Source: an uncultured Oscillospiraceae bacterium (GTDB lineage Bacteria > Bacillota > Clostridia > Oscillospirales > Oscillospiraceae). Taken from it: a stretch of DNA of 23,918 nt. The stretch lies in contig CAKTHW010000019.1 of the NCBI GenBank assembly GCA_934565425.1, positions 1 through 23,918 of the forward strand. The letters run 5' to 3'. Made by a program: the position numbers and the translations under genes. Positions 1-6,738 of the stretch are shown here, piece by piece (within the stretch, counting starts at the first letter, position 1; each line of letters opens with the position of its first letter). Below the pieces are notes generated by a model. The model saw nothing but the letters and a program-made list of their open reading frames with translations, searched no databases and was not told the DNA's origin.

Positions 1-1
1 G

Positions 2-2002
2 TGTAAGAGCGTCCGGAGCTATCACGATTATTTTGACAACCCTTCGGAGCTGGGGGAAAATGTAAGCCACGCCTACCTGCTCAAGCAGTTCGCCGGAACC
101 ATCCAGGCGAACCTGATGACAGGGATGGCCACCATCCTGATCCCGCTCCTGCTGGTGTTTTTGGTCGTCAGCGCCATTCAAACCTTCCAGTATATGCACA
201 AGCGGCGCAGTGTAGATCTGTTCCACGCCCTGCCCATCCGCCGCACGCCCCTGTTGCTGGGGAACATGGCGGCCATCGGCACTGTGTTGGGCGGCGTTGC
301 CGTCCTGAACCTGCTCCTTTGCGGCGTGGTGGATATGGCGATGGGGGCGGAGTACAGCATCTGCTGGCTTTTGGGGCAGTTGGGCTATCTGCTCCTGCTC
401 CTGGCGGCCTCTCTCTGCGGCACCGTCTTTCTGCTGGTGGCCTGCGGCACGGTCAGCGGAGCGGTCATCGCTGGAATCCTGCTCACTGTGGGCTGGCCCC
501 TGCTGGTCACCTGCGGCGCTGCCATCATTCGGGGGAGCCTGCCCGGTTCTCAGCTGGTGGCCTCTGGAGCGGTGCTCACCGCCCTGACTCCCTATCTGGC
601 GCTGTTCGTGCCCGATTCGGTGGGCGGAGGGATGTTCCTGTCTGCGGCGCTGTTTGGCGACCCGACCTATGACAGCAGCGGCTCCTTGGGCGGCAATGGC
701 GTGACGGTCTGGTTCATCCTCTGGTGGGTGCTGGTCACCGCCGTTCTGTTGACCGGCTGCATCCTGGTCTACCGGAAGCGTAAGAGTGAGGCGGCGGAGA
801 ACAACTTTTCCTACCCTGGCCTGCGCATCGTCATCCGCTTTATCATCTCCGGCGCCGTGGGACTGGGCTGCGCCCTGTTCTTTGGCAACCTCAGCGGCAG
901 CAACGTGGTCTTTTACCTCACTGCTGTCCTGGCCTCGGGGCTGACCCATGTGATCACGCAGGTGGTCTGGGTGCGAGAGGTTCGGGAGCTGCCCCGCAGC
1001 CTGCTCTATTACGCTGCACTGGCTGTGGCCATGGCTGTGTTCTTCGTGGGATTGGCCACCGGCGGCCTGGGTTATGTCAATCGTATTCCGGCGGAGGGGG
1101 ACGTGGACTACATTCGGGTCGATCTGCCCGGCTACCACTTTGATGACTCCAAAGAGACGTATCTCTATAGCCGCACCAGAAGCCTGACCGTGGATACCGT
1201 GCTGCCGGAGGACGAGGATGTGTTGTATAAAGACAACGTGGACTCCTTCTCTGTGGAGCCGAAGCTCCAGAAGTCGAAAAGCATCCAGACCGTGCAGGCG
1301 CTGCACCAGACCATCCTCAGCCAGTACCAGGCGCCCTATCTGCCTGTGAGAGAGGAAGGGGACTACCACTGCCTGCTGACCTATACCCTGAAGAATGGGG
1401 AGGAGCTGGAGCGCAACTACATCCTCCCCGGCCGCGATCAGGACTTGGGCGACCTGAATGACTACACCACCGAGCCGCACAGCACGCCGGAGCTGCTGCG
1501 TGCCATGGCGGATGTAGTACACCTGGATGAAATCCAGGCGTTTACTATGCTGGACTTCTACACCCCTCAGCGGGTAGAGAATGTGCGGGTGGAGTCGGAG
1601 GATGAGAAGGGCGGTGCGTCCCTCCACGGGGAACCGGGGAAGGAGCTGACTGCAAAGCAGAAAAAGCAGGTGTGGAACACCTTCCTCCGTGAGCTGAACA
1701 GCGACCGCTTTCGCTGGACGTATCCGGAGACGGTCAGCACCATCGGCCAGACGAACTATTACATTGATGTGGACGGCGATTGGGCAGGGACGGACTGGCC
1801 GGAGAAGCTAAAGACGCTGATTCAGAACAGCAGCGATGCAGGGGTATTCGACCCAGGCAAGCAGTCCAAGCTGAGCGTGACGGATAGTTATTCTTTCAGC
1901 GTTCCCAAGAGCTGCACCAAGACACGGGCGCTGATCGACAAATGGATCGGCGGGAACATCCAAGAGGGTGACGTGGACACCGTTAAGGAGGACACCTATT
2001 AG
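2..2002 (+). CDS. ABC-2 type transporter permease, 5'-truncated by the window edge
   Basis: Integral membrane subunit of an ABC transporter, probably an exporter of the YtrC/YtrD-like or DUF6449 kind found in Clostridia; the substrate is unknown. The frame is already open at the first bases, so the true start and the first membrane segment(s) lie outside. About 666 residues are visible. The segment reading MHKRRSVDLFHALPIRR, just after the first visible hydrophobic helix, is a recognisable hallmark of these permeases. Several hydrophobic helices follow, the last around bases 1000-1070. Then comes a soluble, probably extracytoplasmic, domain of roughly 300 residues rich in acidic and polar residues, as in DUF6449-type members. 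The ATPase partner is expected upstream but is not in the window. The gene ends just before a strong hairpin terminator shared with thrS. An upstream ATG at base 116 exists, but the preceding 38 in-frame codons read naturally as protein. Confidence 0.8.
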   Translation, partial: CKSVRSYHDYFDNPSELGENVSHAYLLKQFAGTIQANLMTGMATILIPLLLVFLVVSAIQTFQYMHKRRSVDLFHALPIRRTPLLLGNMAAIGTVLGGVAVLNLLLCGVVDMAMGAEYSICWLLGQLGYLLLLLAASLCGTVFLLVACGTVSGAVIAGILLTVGWPLLVTCGAAIIRGSLPGSQLVASGAVLTALTPYLALFVPDSVGGGMFLSAALFGDPTYDSSGSLGGNGVTVWFILWWVLVTAVLLTGCILVYRKRKSEAAENNFSYPGLRIVIRFIISGAVGLGCALFFGNLSGSNVVFYLTAVLASGLTHVITQVVWVREVRELPRSLLYYAALAVAMAVFFVGLATGGLGYVNRIPAEGDVDYIRVDLPGYHFDDSKETYLYSRTRSLTVDTVLPEDEDVLYKDNVDSFSVEPKLQKSKSIQTVQALHQTILSQYQAPYLPVREEGDYHCLLTYTLKNGEELERNYILPGRDQDLGDLNDYTTEPHSTPELLRAMADVVHLDEIQAFTMLDFYTPQRVENVRVESEDEKGGASLHGEPGKELTAKQKKQVWNTFLRELNSDRFRWTYPETVSTIGQTNYYIDVDGDWAGTDWPEKLKTLIQNSSDAGVFDPGKQSKLSVTDSYSFSVPKSCTKTRALIDKWIGGNIQEGDVDTVKEDTY

Positions 2003-2008
2003 ACGTAA

Positions 2009-2041
2009 AAAACTGCCTCGGAACCTTCCGAGGCAGTTTTA
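2009..2041. terminator. Bidirectional Rho-independent terminator between ABC permease and thrS
   Basis: A perfect 15-bp inverted repeat (AAAACTGCCTCGGAA and its complement) closes on a 2-nt loop. It has a T run on one side and an A run on the other, so it can stop transcription from both converging genes. Nearly the same stem recurs at 17158-17190. Confidence 0.92.
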
Positions 2042-2054
2042 TTATGCGCAGAGT

Positions 2055-3803
2055 TTACTTGATGGCCATGGTGTCCACTTCCTCCTTCAGCAGCGCAGTG
2101 AAGGCGTCCAGGCTCATAGCGCCCAGATCTTCGCCGGTGCGATGGCGGATGGAAACGGTGTGGTTCTCCATGTCCTTGTCGCCTACGACCACCATGTAGG
2201 GGATCTTCATGGTCTGTGCTTCGCGGATCTTGTAGCCCAGCTTCTCGCTTCTGTGATCCACTTCCACCCGGAAGCCGGCCTCGTCCAGCGCCTTTGCCAC
2301 GCCGTCTGCGTATGCAGCAGCACGGTCAGTGACGGGCAGCACCTTGACCTGAACGGGAGTCAGCCATGCGGGGAAAGCGCCGCCGAAATGCTCGGTGATG
2401 ACGCCGATGAACCGTTCGATGGAGCCCAGCACCACACGGTGGATCATGACGGGGCGATGCTTCTCGCCATCTGCGCCGGTGTATTCCAGCTCGAACCGTT
2501 CGGGCATCTGCATATCCAGCTGGATGGTGCCGCACTGCCAGGTGCGTCCCAGGGAGTCGGCCAGATGGAAGTCCAGCTTGGGGCCGTAGAAGGCGCCGTC
2601 GCCTTCGTTGATGACGAATTCCTTGCCCATGTCGGTGATGGCCTTTTTCAGGGTCTCGGTGGCGAAATCCCAGGTCTTTTCATCGCCGATATGGTCTTCC
2701 GGCATGGTGGACACTTCGATCTGATAGGTCAGGCCAAAGACGGAGTAAACTTCATCGAACAGACGAACCACGTTCTGAATCTCTTCCTCCATCTGATCCC
2801 AGGTCATGAAGATGTGGGCGTCGTCCTGGGTGAAGCAGCGGACACGGAACAGGCCGTGGAGCGCACCGGACAGCTCGTGACGATGCACCAGACCCAGTTC
2901 GGCCATGCGCAGGGGCAGGTCACGATAGGAGTGAGGCTCGGTCTTGTAGACCAGCATACCGCCCGGACAGTTCATGGGCTTGATGGCGTAATCTTCGCCG
3001 TCGATGATGGTGGTGTACATATTGTCCTTATAATGCTCCCAGTGACCGGAACGGAGCCACAGCTCCTTGTTCAGGATGATGGGGGTGGAGATCTCCTGAT
3101 AGCCATACTTCTTATGCACCTTGCGCCAGTAGTCCAGCAGGGTGTTTCGCAGCACCATGCCCTTGGGCAGGAAGAAGGGGAAGCCGGGGCCTTCTTCCAT
3201 CAGGGTGAACAGACCCAGTTCCTTACCCAGACGGCGATGGTCGCGCTTCTTAGCTTCTTCGATCTGCTTCAGATAAGCGTCCAGCTCATCCTTCTTGGGG
3301 AAGGCGATGCCGTAGATTCTCTGCAAGACCTGACGGTTGGAGTCACCACGCCAGTAAGCGGAGTTGCAGGCGGTCAGCTTGATGGCGTTGCCCTTGACCC
3401 GGCCGGTGGAGTCCAGATGGGGGCCTGCGCACAGGTCGGTGAACTCACCCTGCTTGTAGAAGCTGATGATGGCATCTTCAGGCAGGTCGTTGATGAGCTC
3501 CACCTTGTAAGGCTCGTCCTTCATCAGTTCCAGAGCCTCTGCACGGGGCAGCTCAAAACGTTCCAGCTTCAGCTTTTCTTTACAAATTTTCCGCATCTCA
3601 GCTTCGATCTGAGTCATGATCTCAGGGGTGAAGGCGGTGGGGGAGTCGATGTCATAGTAGAAGCCGTTGGCGATAGCGGGACCGATGGCCAGCTTCACGT
3701 CGGGATAGAGACGCTTGACCGCCTGGGCGAGGATGTGGGAACAGGTGTGCCAGTAAGTCTTGCGATACTGTTCGTTTTCAAAGGTGTACTGATTGTCAGC
3801 CAT
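2055..3803 (-). CDS. thrS: Threonine--tRNA ligase, TGS-less form
   Basis: Charges tRNA-Thr with threonine in the cytoplasm (class II aminoacyl-tRNA synthetase). The 582 residues begin directly at the editing (SAD) domain: the two zinc/editing motifs are H19-x3-H23 and C125-x3-H129. The class II catalytic core follows, with the MNCPGG zinc Cys at 279, motif 2 around RHELSGALHGLFRVR, H330 in DDAHIF, and H455 in the motif 3 region (HRVVLGSIERF). The C-terminal ~100 residues form the anticodon-binding domain. The N-terminal TGS domain (about 60 residues in the usual ~640-residue enzyme) is absent. The ATG start has an AAGGAGG site about 8 nt upstream, so the short form is not a start-site error. 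Expression is controlled by a Thr T-box in its own leader. It ends at a terminator shared with the converging permease gene. Confidence 0.97.
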   Translation of the reverse strand: MADNQYTFENEQYRKTYWHTCSHILAQAVKRLYPDVKLAIGPAIANGFYYDIDSPTAFTPEIMTQIEAEMRKICKEKLKLERFELPRAEALELMKDEPYKVELINDLPEDAIISFYKQGEFTDLCAGPHLDSTGRVKGNAIKLTACNSAYWRGDSNRQVLQRIYGIAFPKKDELDAYLKQIEEAKKRDHRRLGKELGLFTLMEEGPGFPFFLPKGMVLRNTLLDYWRKVHKKYGYQEISTPIILNKELWLRSGHWEHYKDNMYTTIIDGEDYAIKPMNCPGGMLVYKTEPHSYRDLPLRMAELGLVHRHELSGALHGLFRVRCFTQDDAHIFMTWDQMEEEIQNVVRLFDEVYSVFGLTYQIEVSTMPEDHIGDEKTWDFATETLKKAITDMGKEFVINEGDGAFYGPKLDFHLADSLGRTWQCGTIQLDMQMPERFELEYTGADGEKHRPVMIHRVVLGSIERFIGVITEHFGGAFPAWLTPVQVKVLPVTDRAAAYADGVAKALDEAGFRVEVDHRSEKLGYKIREAQTMKIPYMVVVGDKDMENHTVSIRHRTGEDLGAMSLDAFTALLKEEVDTMAIK

Positions 3804-3876
3804 GATGCTTTTCCTCCTTGTATATCGTAAGAGAAGTTTTTTAACGTGGGTTGTTGGGAAGCGGGAGCAGGTAGTC

Positions 3877-4066
3877 AGGGGAAACCCCCGGCGAGGGTTT
3901 CCCCTCTTTCTGGCGTTGCCAGAAATTCACCCCTTCCTGCGCTTTAGAAGCACAGGGGAGTTTCGCTGTCTGCGGACAGCGACCAGGGGCCTTGCCCCTG
4001 GACCCCACTTCATTTTCTTCGAGAAGAAAACGAAGCAAAAAAAGCTTAAATTGCCCTGCGGGGCTT
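3877..4066 (-). repeat. Multi-hairpin intergenic repeat, copy A, inside the thrS leader
   Basis: This is a 190-bp element read in the thrS direction. It starts with AAGCCCCGCAGGGC, 16 nt after the T-box terminator, and ends with GGGGGTTTCCCCT about 75 nt before the thrS start. It folds into at least five consecutive helices: CTTCGTTTTCTTC/GAAGAAAATGAAG, CCAGGGGC/GCCCCTGG, CGCTGTC/GACAGCG, TTTCTGGC/GCCAGAAA and GGGGAAACCC/GGGTTTCCCC. The same element occurs at 15617-15866 in the opposite orientation, with base-pair-preserving substitutions. Its function is unknown. It lies in transcribed leader, so it may act as RNA. Confidence 0.85.
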
Positions 4067-4081
4067 GAATTTCGGGAACGT

Positions 4082-4332
4082 AAAAAACCCACCCCCGGTC
4101 AAATACCAGGGGTGGGATAAAAAATCTTATCTCACGGTTCCACCCTGCTTGCGTTATGATCCCATAACGCCGCTTCGTTGGCTGTAACGTGCCTTTCCCG
4201 GAGCGTCTTACTCAGTTCGACGCCCAGCTCGGAGGTGGTTTTACGGGGGTCCGGTGGCAGGCTTCCAGCCGCTGGCCTGCGTTCTCTGTACCGCACTTGA
4301 AACTCCGCTTTTGTCCTCGTCGGTGCTGTTAT
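4082..4332 (-). promoter_or_regulatory. T-box riboswitch (Thr) controlling thrS
   Basis: This transcription-attenuating leader senses uncharged tRNA-Thr. The antiterminator T-box reads AGGGTGGAACCGTGAG (4146 down to 4131), close to the family consensus AGGGUGGNACCGCG. Immediately downstream is the competing terminator (4116-4082), a 12-bp stem CCCACCCCTGGT/ACCGGGGGTGGG with one G-T pair, followed by six T. Stem I carries the typical AGAGA and GGCTGGAAGC distal features. An internal loop on its 3' side presents ACC (4239-4237) followed by A, a threonine codon and the expected specifier for thrS. The variable base after TGG is A. The specifier lies about 95 nt from the predicted transcription start, normal for the family. 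Confidence 0.93.
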
Positions 4333-4337
4333 CCCAT

Positions 4338-4366
4338 ACGTTAGCACTTCCGATGGGAAATGTCAA
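4338..4366 (-). promoter_or_regulatory. thrS/T-box promoter
   Basis: A perfect -35 box TTGACA is followed by 17 nt and a weak -10 box TAACGT, which places the start near 4332, just before the T-box leader. The -35 box overlaps the stop codon of the upstream small Cys-rich gene on the same strand. Confidence 0.7.
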
Positions 4367-4614
4367 GCCTCTGGATAGCAAAAGGGGCAAGTGCGGGTCA
4401 ATTTGCATTGGGGCGCGGGACGGTTATATACGCCGTTGCTGGGTCTCCACTGGGAACAGGCGTGGGTCTCGTATTGTTCTGAGCTGTGTTCGGAGCGGAC
4501 ACAGCAGCCGTAATGGAGCGGCGAAAAGTAGCCTAGGGCGCAGGTGTAATAAGCGCGGTAATAGTAGCAGAAGGCGCAGAAAAAACCATGGTAATCTTGC
4601 AGATTCCGATTCAT
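4363..4614 (-). CDS. Small Cys/Tyr-rich protein, function unknown (putative metal-binding)
   Basis: I do not recognise a named family. The 83-residue product has nine cysteines, including CAFC near residue 13, a GCC near 37, a C-x-W unit (ACSQW) and a terminal CPFC, plus many tyrosines in the N-terminal half. The spacing C-x2-C, GCC, C-x-W resembles small Cys-cluster (zinc-ribbon-like) proteins of Clostridia; that is inference. The start is chosen at the ATG 7 nt after an AGGAGGG site rather than at a further upstream ATG. It is divergent from the first XRE gene, and the 92-bp gap holds two operator-like inverted repeats, so co-regulation is likely. Its TGA lies inside the -35 box of thrS. 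Confidence 0.6.
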   Translation of the reverse strand: MNRNLQDYHGFFCAFCYYYRAYYTCALGYFSPLHYGCCVRSEHSSEQYETHACSQWRPSNGVYNRPAPQCKLTRTCPFCYPEA

Positions 4615-4638
4615 GAAAATCCCTCCTGGCAAATAGTT

Positions 4639-4680
4639 TAACCCATTTCAGGTTAAAAATCAATAACCCAAAATGGATTA
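4639..4680. promoter_or_regulatory. Pair of operator-like inverted repeats between the Cys-rich gene and XRE gene 1
   Basis: Two 17-bp boxes, TAACCCATTTCAGGTTA (4639-4655) and TAACCCAAAATGGATTA (4664-4680), are spaced 25 bp centre to centre. The first is extended to a perfect 7-bp-arm repeat, TTTAACC/GGTTAAA. A CATAAT at 4683 could be the -10 of XRE gene 1. The position between divergent genes suggests autoregulation by the XRE product. Confidence 0.6.
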
Positions 4681-4706
4681 GCCATAATACAGGCGAGGTG
4701 ATGCGC

Positions 4707-4907
4707 TTGTATAGACGGATTCGAGAGCTGCGGGAAGATAATGACTTGACCCAGCGGGAGGTAGCGGAGATGTTGGGGATGTCCCAGACAGGCTACTCCA
4801 AATACGAAACAGGAACCAATGATATTCCAACCGCCATCTTGATCAAACTGGCGGATTTTTATAACGTCAGCGTGGATTATCTGCTTGGCCGGACAAACGT
4901 GAAGTAA
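4707..4907 (+). CDS. XRE-family helix-turn-helix mini-regulator 1
   Basis: This is a single-domain DNA-binding protein of 66 residues consisting almost only of a Cro/C1-type HTH. LREDNDLTQREVAEML is helices 1-2, SQTGYSKYETG is the recognition helix, and LADFYNVSVDYLLGRT is the conserved C-terminal end of this family. I prefer the TTG at 4707 because GAGGTGAT (4695-4702) is an extended anti-Shine-Dalgarno match at ideal distance. An in-frame GTG at 4698 and ATG at 4701 lie within that site and would add two or three residues. The protein is about half identical to the next gene, indicating a duplication. It probably represses itself and the divergent Cys-rich gene. Confidence 0.85.
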   Translation: MYRRIRELREDNDLTQREVAEMLGMSQTGYSKYETGTNDIPTAILIKLADFYNVSVDYLLGRTNVK

Positions 4908-4930
4908 TTCCCGCGGATATGCTCTATTAT

Positions 4931-4980
4931 AAAACAAACCGTTTTAAAAATCAATAGAACATTTTGTTTTAACCTATACT
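4931..4980 (+). promoter_or_regulatory. Operator pair and promoter of XRE gene 2
   Basis: Two 15-bp boxes, AAAACAAACCGTTTT and AGAACATTTTGTTTT, have a centre spacing of 25 bp. They flank the 13-mer TTAAAAATCAATA, which is identical between the operators of XRE gene 1. A TATACT -10 box ends the block; no good -35 is seen, and TCAATA at 18 nt is the closest candidate. Confidence 0.55.
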
Positions 4981-5009
4981 GTCCCTATCTTGAACCGGGA
5001 GGGGACAAC

Positions 5010-5237
5010 GTGGAAGCAAAATGGAGCCGATTGCGCGATTTAAGAGAAGACCATGATTTGTCCCAGGCAGATGTAGCGGCTTATTTGAATTGCACGCAGG
5101 TGAGCTATTCCTATTATGAGTTGGGCAGAAGGGCGGTTCCAGTAGAAGTGCTCATGCGGCTAGCCGATTTCTACGAGACCAGCGTTGATTATTTATTGGG
5201 TCGCACCAACGAACGCAAACCCTACCCCAAACCTTGA
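5010..5237 (+). CDS. XRE-family helix-turn-helix mini-regulator 2
   Basis: A 75-residue Cro/C1-type HTH protein with the same layout as its upstream neighbour: LREDHDLSQADVAAYL, then the recognition region TQVSYSYYELG, then LADFYETSVDYLLGRT. A short basic, proline-rich tail follows. The GTG start has GGGAGGGG a few bases upstream; the ORF begins METAL-free with MEAKWSRLRDL, aligning well with mini-regulator 1. The recognition helix differs from regulator 1 (VSYSYYE against TGYSKYE), as do the operator-like boxes upstream. Its targets are probably its own promoter and others not visible here. Confidence 0.87.
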   Translation: MEAKWSRLRDLREDHDLSQADVAAYLNCTQVSYSYYELGRRAVPVEVLMRLADFYETSVDYLLGRTNERKPYPKP

Positions 5238-5477
5238 CCACTGGTGACCACCCGAACCGACACTGACCCTAAAACCAACCATGATACCGAACGTGACCGA
5301 GAGAAAAAACAAACCCTCAAAAAATCCTTTCTCTCCACACCTGTCCCACGCAGCCTTCCGACCTGCTCCCAACCTAGGACGCCAAAAGTAGAACGGGAAC
5401 AAGCCCGGGGGAAGCAGTTCGATGGGTTTTTCACACAGTTTCCACACCTTTTTCCACAGACCCAGCGACGAACGAAA

Positions 5478-5508
5478 AAAGAGCACTACCAAAACGGTAG
5501 TGCTCTTT
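5478..5508 (-). terminator. Terminator of the radical SAM gene
   Basis: The inverted repeat GAGCACTACC/GGTAGTGCTC, extended by AAA/TTT pairs, is followed on the minus strand by six T. It lies about 20 nt beyond the radical SAM stop codon. Confidence 0.88.
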
Positions 5509-5526
5509 CGATATGCAATTCAAAAA

Positions 5527-6417
5527 TTACTCGTTGATGTAGCCTTCACGAACCACCAGGTCATAGGGTTCAAAGACAACGTTGCGATAAGCGTCAACAT
5601 CCATCACGGTGCCATCCCAGTCGGAATGGATCTCGCCGGTCTGCTTGACGATGATGTCGTACAGGATGCGGTAGGTCTGGCCGTTCTCGTCTGCTTCCTG
5701 AATGGTGGAGTATGGCAGAGTCTTATGATAGGTCAGTTCCATGCCGTCATAATCGAAGTGATAACCGCAGCGCATACGGCAGCCATCCATACCAGTGTAG
5801 TGGAACAGGTCCTTCAGGTCGTGCAGGATCTTGTCGGACTCTTCCTCATACAGGTTTTCGGGAGTGGTGTCGGTGTAGTCGAAGCGGAACTGGACGGAGA
5901 CGCCATAGGGCTTGAAGCGATCCAGGTAGGGCTTCAGGTTTTCCTTGGGATAATCCTTGTACAGCACGCAGTTGACGCGGACGGGCACAGCGATACGGCT
6001 GAAGATGTCGTCGCTGCATTCGGCGACGTACTTCACCACGTGTCTGGAGCAGTTGATGCAGGTGATCTTGTCCTTGTTCTTCTCGGTGAACGCCACCAGG
6101 TCATCCTCGGTCGCACCCTGGAGGGTGGGCAGAGTGGTGTTGATGAACACGCGATGGGTGGTGGGGATCTGATCGAGCATGGTCTGCAGGGCGTCCAGGT
6201 CAGCGAAGGGCTCGCCGCCGGTGAACACGAAGTCACACTTGGGGGTGATCTCATCCATGGTGCGGATGGATTCACAGATCTTCTCCAGGCTGAAGCCTAC
6301 GGGGTTCTCGTATTCCTGCTTGTTGATGCAGAACGGGCAATGGTTGCCGCAGTCATAGGGGACGAAAACCGTGACGGTTGCGCCGCCTTCACGGGTCTTG
6401 TACGGATAATTGGTCAT
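5527..6417 (-). CDS. Radical SAM protein of unassigned function
   Basis: Predicted 4Fe-4S/S-adenosylmethionine radical enzyme of 296 residues. The cluster motif C23-x3-C27-x2-C30 lies in DCGNHCPFC, followed by the SAM-binding GGEP at 67-70. A further Cys pair, C213 and C217 (DGCRMRCGYHF), sits in the C-terminal third. It is too small to be a second auxiliary-cluster SPASM domain, but could be functional. The start is placed at the ATG opening MTNYPYKTREGG, with an AAAGGTAGG site about 11 nt upstream. A longer frame reaches 6513 but would translate the hairpin-rich leader. The substrate cannot be deduced: there is no precursor peptide, partner enzyme or operon mate beside it. It is monocistronic with its own promoter, structured leader and terminator. 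Confidence 0.88.
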   Translation of the reverse strand: MTNYPYKTREGGATVTVFVPYDCGNHCPFCINKQEYENPVGFSLEKICESIRTMDEITPKCDFVFTGGEPFADLDALQTMLDQIPTTHRVFINTTLPTLQGATEDDLVAFTEKNKDKITCINCSRHVVKYVAECSDDIFSRIAVPVRVNCVLYKDYPKENLKPYLDRFKPYGVSVQFRFDYTDTTPENLYEEESDKILHDLKDLFHYTGMDGCRMRCGYHFDYDGMELTYHKTLPYSTIQEADENGQTYRILYDIIVKQTGEIHSDWDGTVMDVDAYRNVVFEPYDLVVREGYINE

Positions 6418-6466
6418 AGAGTGATGCCTACCTTTCACTGTCTTACTTCTTCTTTGCGTTCGATTC

Positions 6467-6691
6467 CCGTTCCCTCCGCAAAGGGAACGGCGCTTCGAAC
6501 CAGAGCGATGCACAGGCCGACCTGACGGATGCTCCCCGGCGTCCCGGCGGCCTGACCGATGGGCGGGGGAGGAATGGGGGCCCCGGAACCATCGGAGGAT
6601 GCGCAGAATAAAGTATCATGAGTTCAAATGCGGTGCTTGGTAATTTGACGGAAAGTCCTGGTCGAAACCCGCCGCAAATTGCACCGCATTT
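6467..6691 (-). promoter_or_regulatory. Structured 5' leader of the radical SAM gene, candidate riboswitch or regulatory RNA
   Basis: Read toward the gene, four perfect helices follow each other. H1 is AAATGCGGTGC (6691-6681) with GCACCGCATTT (6636-6626), with a nested AATTTG/CAAATT pair. H2 is CCGATGG/CCATCGG (6595-6589 with 6562-6556). H3 is CAGGCCG/CGGCCTG (6554-6548 with 6519-6513). H4 is CCGTTCCC/GGGAACGG (6490-6483 with 6474-6467). H1 begins within a few bases of the predicted transcription start. I could not match this to a riboswitch consensus I know. No U-rich terminator is evident. Confidence 0.5.
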
Positions 6692-6720
6692 ATTATAACA
6701 TAAGAAAAAGGAATTGGACA
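6692..6720 (-). promoter_or_regulatory. Putative radical SAM gene promoter
   Basis: A perfect TATAAT (6697-6692) stands directly before helix H1 of the leader. The -35 region is poor (about TGTCCA at 17 nt), so activation by a factor binding the upstream inverted repeat is possible. Confidence 0.5.
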
Positions 6721-6738
6721 CAGATTGAAGGATTTTTT

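Noticed and set aside
1968..3830. 620-codon open frame opposite thrS
   Set aside because: Exact antisense shadow of thrS produced by its codon bias; His/Gln/Val-rich with no motif and no ribosome-binding site.
5244..5537. 97-codon frame in phase with XRE gene 2 after its TGA
   Set aside because: No start signal, Thr/Pro/Lys-rich low complexity, and it runs through the DnaA-like boxes and the radical SAM terminator; kept only as a remark under the C-rich tract.
6418..6513. N-terminal extension of the radical SAM protein (MHRSGSKRR...)
   Set aside because: It would translate the folded leader, has no ribosome-binding site, and the family start fits MTNYPYK with an AAAGGTAGG site.
6650..6658. 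GGAAAGTCC resembling the RNase P RNA P4 motif
   Set aside because: No other RNase P conserved blocks on the plus strand; the bases are the loop of leader helix H1 read from the other strand.
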